Position numbers and translations under genes: made by a program. A DNA stretch of 6,979 bases from Candidatus Poseidoniaceae archaeon. Its GTDB lineage: Archaea; Thermoplasmatota; Poseidoniia; Poseidoniales; Poseidoniaceae. Positions 4,910 to 6,979 of this stretch are shown piece by piece (within the stretch, counting starts at the first letter, position 1; every line of letters starts with the position of its first letter). Under the pieces are notes generated by a model, which was not told where the DNA came from, made no database searches, and saw only the letters and a program-made list of their open reading frames with translations. The stretch is from NCBI GenBank assembly GCA_022451835.1, contig JAKUNX010000095.1, positions 1-6,979 on the forward strand. The letters are read 5' to 3'.

Positions 4910-6979
4910 ACTTGGAATGAATTACGGGCATTTCCAGTTAGATGCATACTAAGTGATGGCAAGATAGAATCCTCAACATTAGGAGAAATAAACACAATAC
5001 TACCGTTCACTATGCGTTCTGTAGATATTATCAGGTATATGGATGATAATTGTATATTAGATTCTAGAAGCTTATCTGCAGATTTAATCGAAAGAGATCT
5101 TTCTAAACATGTGGAAAAACAATTGGTTACTGCATTGGGTGATTTGCCTAGACTACGTCATTTCTATGGTAGAGAAAAAGAACTTGACAACATGTTTAAT
5201 CTGCTTGAAGCAAGAGCAACAACTCTCCTAGTTCCGGGAATTGCAGGAATCGGAAAAACCACAATGGCTAGTAAACTAATTGAGCGTTTCATGCATCGAA
5301 GAAATTTACTCTATCACCGTTGCCAAGATTGGGAAGGTTCCCGTTCCTTTTTTGAATCAGTTGGAGAATGGTTGGCAAATATTGGAGATTCAACATTTGC
5401 GGACTATATTGCAACAACTCCAGTTCCTAAACCGGCAGAAGCAGCAAACTTGTTAATCAACGCTCTTGAAGGAACTCCCTCACTAATAGTCATTGATGAT
5501 TTTCATAAAGTAGCGGATTCAACATTACATCAAACATTCCAAACGATGGCATTAGGATTACTTGGAAGTGAAGAAAAAATAGGTTTAGTGCTTTTCTCTA
5601 GGTCTTTCAAACCTGTTGTACCATCAAAGGATGCAGAGGGAAGAATTGCTAGTTTAGTTCTACCTTTAGATGGACTTGATTCAGACTCGGGTAGGAATTT
5701 ACTAAGTAGTTTTGAAAATTTAGAAGATGAACAATGGTTGTACATCCATGGAATTTCCCGAGGCCATCCTTTAGTTTTAGAGTTGATAAATCGTGGTGCT
5801 TCAGCAACAGCATTTCATGAAACACTAGAAAACTACGTGACAGTTGAGATATTTTCAAAACTTAGTGCTGAACAAAAACGAGTATTATCGGTATTGTCTA
5901 TTTTCCGAGAACCTGTTTCCATCGATGCGTTATCAGAGCAAAATTTAGATATTGATGTTCTTGATTCATTAGTTGAGCAAGGATTAGCAAGGCAAGTGGA
6001 CAGTGAAGTCTACGATGTGCACGATTTGATTAGGGAGTTTTTGCTACGAAGTATAGATGCAAAGTTGAAAATAGAGTTACACAATAAATGTAGTTCATGG
6101 TATCAAAAGTCCAATGACACGCCAGGTTTTACTATTGAAATGATTTTCCATTTAGTCAGTTCTAAAAATATGGTAGAAGCTGCAGAAATTATTGTTGAGA
6201 GTGGTAGAAGTTTAATTTCCCAAGGCCATATGGAATTGCTTGGATTAATCAACTCATTGAATCAAGAAGAGTTGTCCAGTGATGTTTCAACAAAAGTAAA
6301 TCATTACAAAGGTGAAATTTTAGCACTTCTTGGAAAGTTTGAAGATGCTAAAGCGGCATTCTCACATGCCCAAGAAATGGCATCTAAGAGTAAAGATGTT
6401 AGTACTCAAGCAGAACTACTTTCTGCGTTGGCAGATATCTCACTTAAGCAAGGTAACTTAGATGAATCATTAACTATGCATCGAGATGCACTTGAAATAT
6501 TTATCAAACAAAAGGATGCTATTGGGGCTGCAAGATGCTACAATAATATGGGATATATTCTACGTAGAAAGAATGACAAATCCAAGGCTTTAGAGTCATA
6601 TGCTGAAGTTGAATCAATAATTCAAGAAAATAATGATAGTGAACTAATTAGTTCTCAATTAATTCTTGCTAGATCTTTAATGGATTTGGGAGAGATTGAG
6701 CGAGCTAGAGATCATGCATTGGATGCATTTGACAAAACTGACAAATTAAATGATAAACAATTACATGCTAGATCTCAAGCAGTTTTAGGCCGATATTATG
6801 CTAAAGTTGGTGATTCGGATGTAGCATCACATCATTATTCTCAAGCATTAGAAGCAATGAATGAAGAAGGTGACATATTGGCTATGGTCGATATTACTAT
6901 TCTACTTGGTGAAGTCTTGCAAGATTCAGGCAAAAATGATGAAGCAATGGAACATTTCAGAGAAGCACTTGTCATTGCA
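4640..6979 (+). CDS. wHTH-STAND NTPase-TPR regulator (3' end outside window)
   Basis: The frame is open for 780 codons from ATG 4640 to the window end. Residues 1-90 form a MarR-like winged helix: helical start, SLSQMGIANAVAIA, recognition helix about 45-57, then a wing with basic RKRK (73-76) and YFLT. A helical linker covers about 95-170. A STAND/NB-ARC-type P-loop NTPase (about 175-400) begins with FYGREKEL, and has Walker A GIAGIGKTT (200-208, K206), Walker B LIVIDDF (282-288, D286/D287), a sensor-like LFSRS with R321, and GHPL (375-378). A second winged helix (about 405-475) ends in HDLIREF. At least six TPR units of about 40 residues run from 553 to 780. MalT-, AfsR- and NLR-like STAND proteins use the TPR part to sense a ligand or partner, the NTPase as an ATP/ADP switch and the other end as output; a DNA-binding N-terminus predicts a transcription factor. 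It follows the surface-protein gene by 12 bases and is probably co-transcribed with it. Confidence 0.88.
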   Translation, partial: MANAKPGVQERILLHLLDYSDYKNSVEVPFSLSQMGIANAVAIARSNVPRAIAGLKDQGLLIERQAHVKGVSRKRKAYFLTDSGKNLAEDTWNELRAFPVRCILSDGKIESSTLGEINTILPFTMRSVDIIRYMDDNCILDSRSLSADLIERDLSKHVEKQLVTALGDLPRLRHFYGREKELDNMFNLLEARATTLLVPGIAGIGKTTMASKLIERFMHRRNLLYHRCQDWEGSRSFFESVGEWLANIGDSTFADYIATTPVPKPAEAANLLINALEGTPSLIVIDDFHKVADSTLHQTFQTMALGLLGSEEKIGLVLFSRSFKPVVPSKDAEGRIASLVLPLDGLDSDSGRNLLSSFENLEDEQWLYIHGISRGHPLVLELINRGASATAFHETLENYVTVEIFSKLSAEQKRVLSVLSIFREPVSIDALSEQNLDIDVLDSLVEQGLARQVDSEVYDVHDLIREFLLRSIDAKLKIELHNKCSSWYQKSNDTPGFTIEMIFHLVSSKNMVEAAEIIVESGRSLISQGHMELLGLINSLNQEELSSDVSTKVNHYKGEILALLGKFEDAKAAFSHAQEMASKSKDVSTQAELLSALADISLKQGNLDESLTMHRDALEIFIKQKDAIGAARCYNNMGYILRRKNDKSKALESYAEVESIIQENNDSELISSQLILARSLMDLGEIERARDHALDAFDKTDKLNDKQLHARSQAVLGRYYAKVGDSDVASHHYSQALEAMNEEGDILAMVDITILLGEVLQDSGKNDEAMEHFREALVIA
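5162..5839 (+). other. STAND-family NTPase domain (residues about 175-400)
   Basis: All main motifs are intact: FYGREKEL entry motif at 175-182, Walker A GIAGIGKTT with K206, Walker B with paired acidic D286 and D287, the sensor-like LFSRSF around R321, and GHPL at 375-378 in the place of the GxP motif that senses bound nucleotide in STAND ATPases. The domain is therefore expected to bind and hydrolyse ATP. Confidence 0.87.
6296..6979 (+). repeat. Six TPR units with a 40-residue period (residues 553-780, continuing past window)
   Basis: The turn residue of helix A/B (G or N) falls at residues 565, 605, 645, 684, 724 and 764, spaced 40, 40, 39, 40 and 40. Typical TPR residues surround them, such as LGKFEDAKAAF, QGNLDESLTMH, MGYILRRKND, LGEIERARDHA, VGDSDVASHHY and SGKNDEAMEHF. 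The longer-than-34 period is that of TPR-12/MalT-like solenoids often found in STAND sensors. The array is cut by the window end. Confidence 0.85.

Noticed and set aside
4640..6979. Antiphage NLR/Avs defence gene
   Set aside because: The core NTPase is shared with immune STANDs, but the N-terminal domain is a DNA-binding winged helix, no effector or other defence gene is visible, and a transcription regulator is the simpler reading.
1..6979. CRISPR array, tRNA, rRNA, insertion sequence or attachment site
   Set aside because: No regularly spaced direct repeats of the right size, no cloverleaf or rRNA-like sequence, and no transposase frame or terminal inverted repeats were found. The only regular repeats are the protein-level TPR, beta-helix and Ig-like units.

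Overview
This is an AT-rich, fully coding-plus-strand window with three genes. It most likely comes from an uncultured archaeon, and a planktonic euryarchaeon such as Marine Group II/III (Poseidoniales and relatives) is my best guess. Four things suggest this: an archaeal-type TATA element a short distance before a Shine-Dalgarno site; a giant secreted beta-helix/Ig-like surface protein with one C-terminal membrane anchor and a Trp-rich tail; a Ca-binding-style Asp-rich loop; and an N-terminal winged-helix + STAND ATPase + TPR protein of a type common in Euryarchaeota. The assignment rests on general resemblance, with no marker gene present, so it is an inference.

Layout. Positions 1-111 hold the last 36 codons of an upstream gene, possibly a subtilisin/kexin-like protease. 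Positions 112-241 form the only real intergenic region. It holds T-rich tracts that could end the first transcript, a direct repeat (TTGATAC twice), a TATA-like box, a perfect 10-bp palindrome and a good Shine-Dalgarno site. Positions 242-4627 encode a 1461-residue surface protein: signal peptide, right-handed beta-helix, Ig-like region, 20-residue Asp-rich cysteine loop, three tandem Ig-like repeats, two further beta-rich domains, one membrane segment and a short presumed cytoplasmic tail. After only 12 bases, positions 4640-6979 encode the first 780 residues of a regulator-like protein: MarR-like winged helix, STAND/NB-ARC-type NTPase, second winged helix and at least six TPR units. It runs off the window end.

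The last two genes look like one transcription unit. A plausible reading (inference) is that the cell-surface protein and the ATP-dependent TPR regulator are functionally linked, either because the regulator controls surface-protein expression or because it senses something connected with it. I see no RNA gene, insertion sequence, CRISPR array, attachment site or origin.
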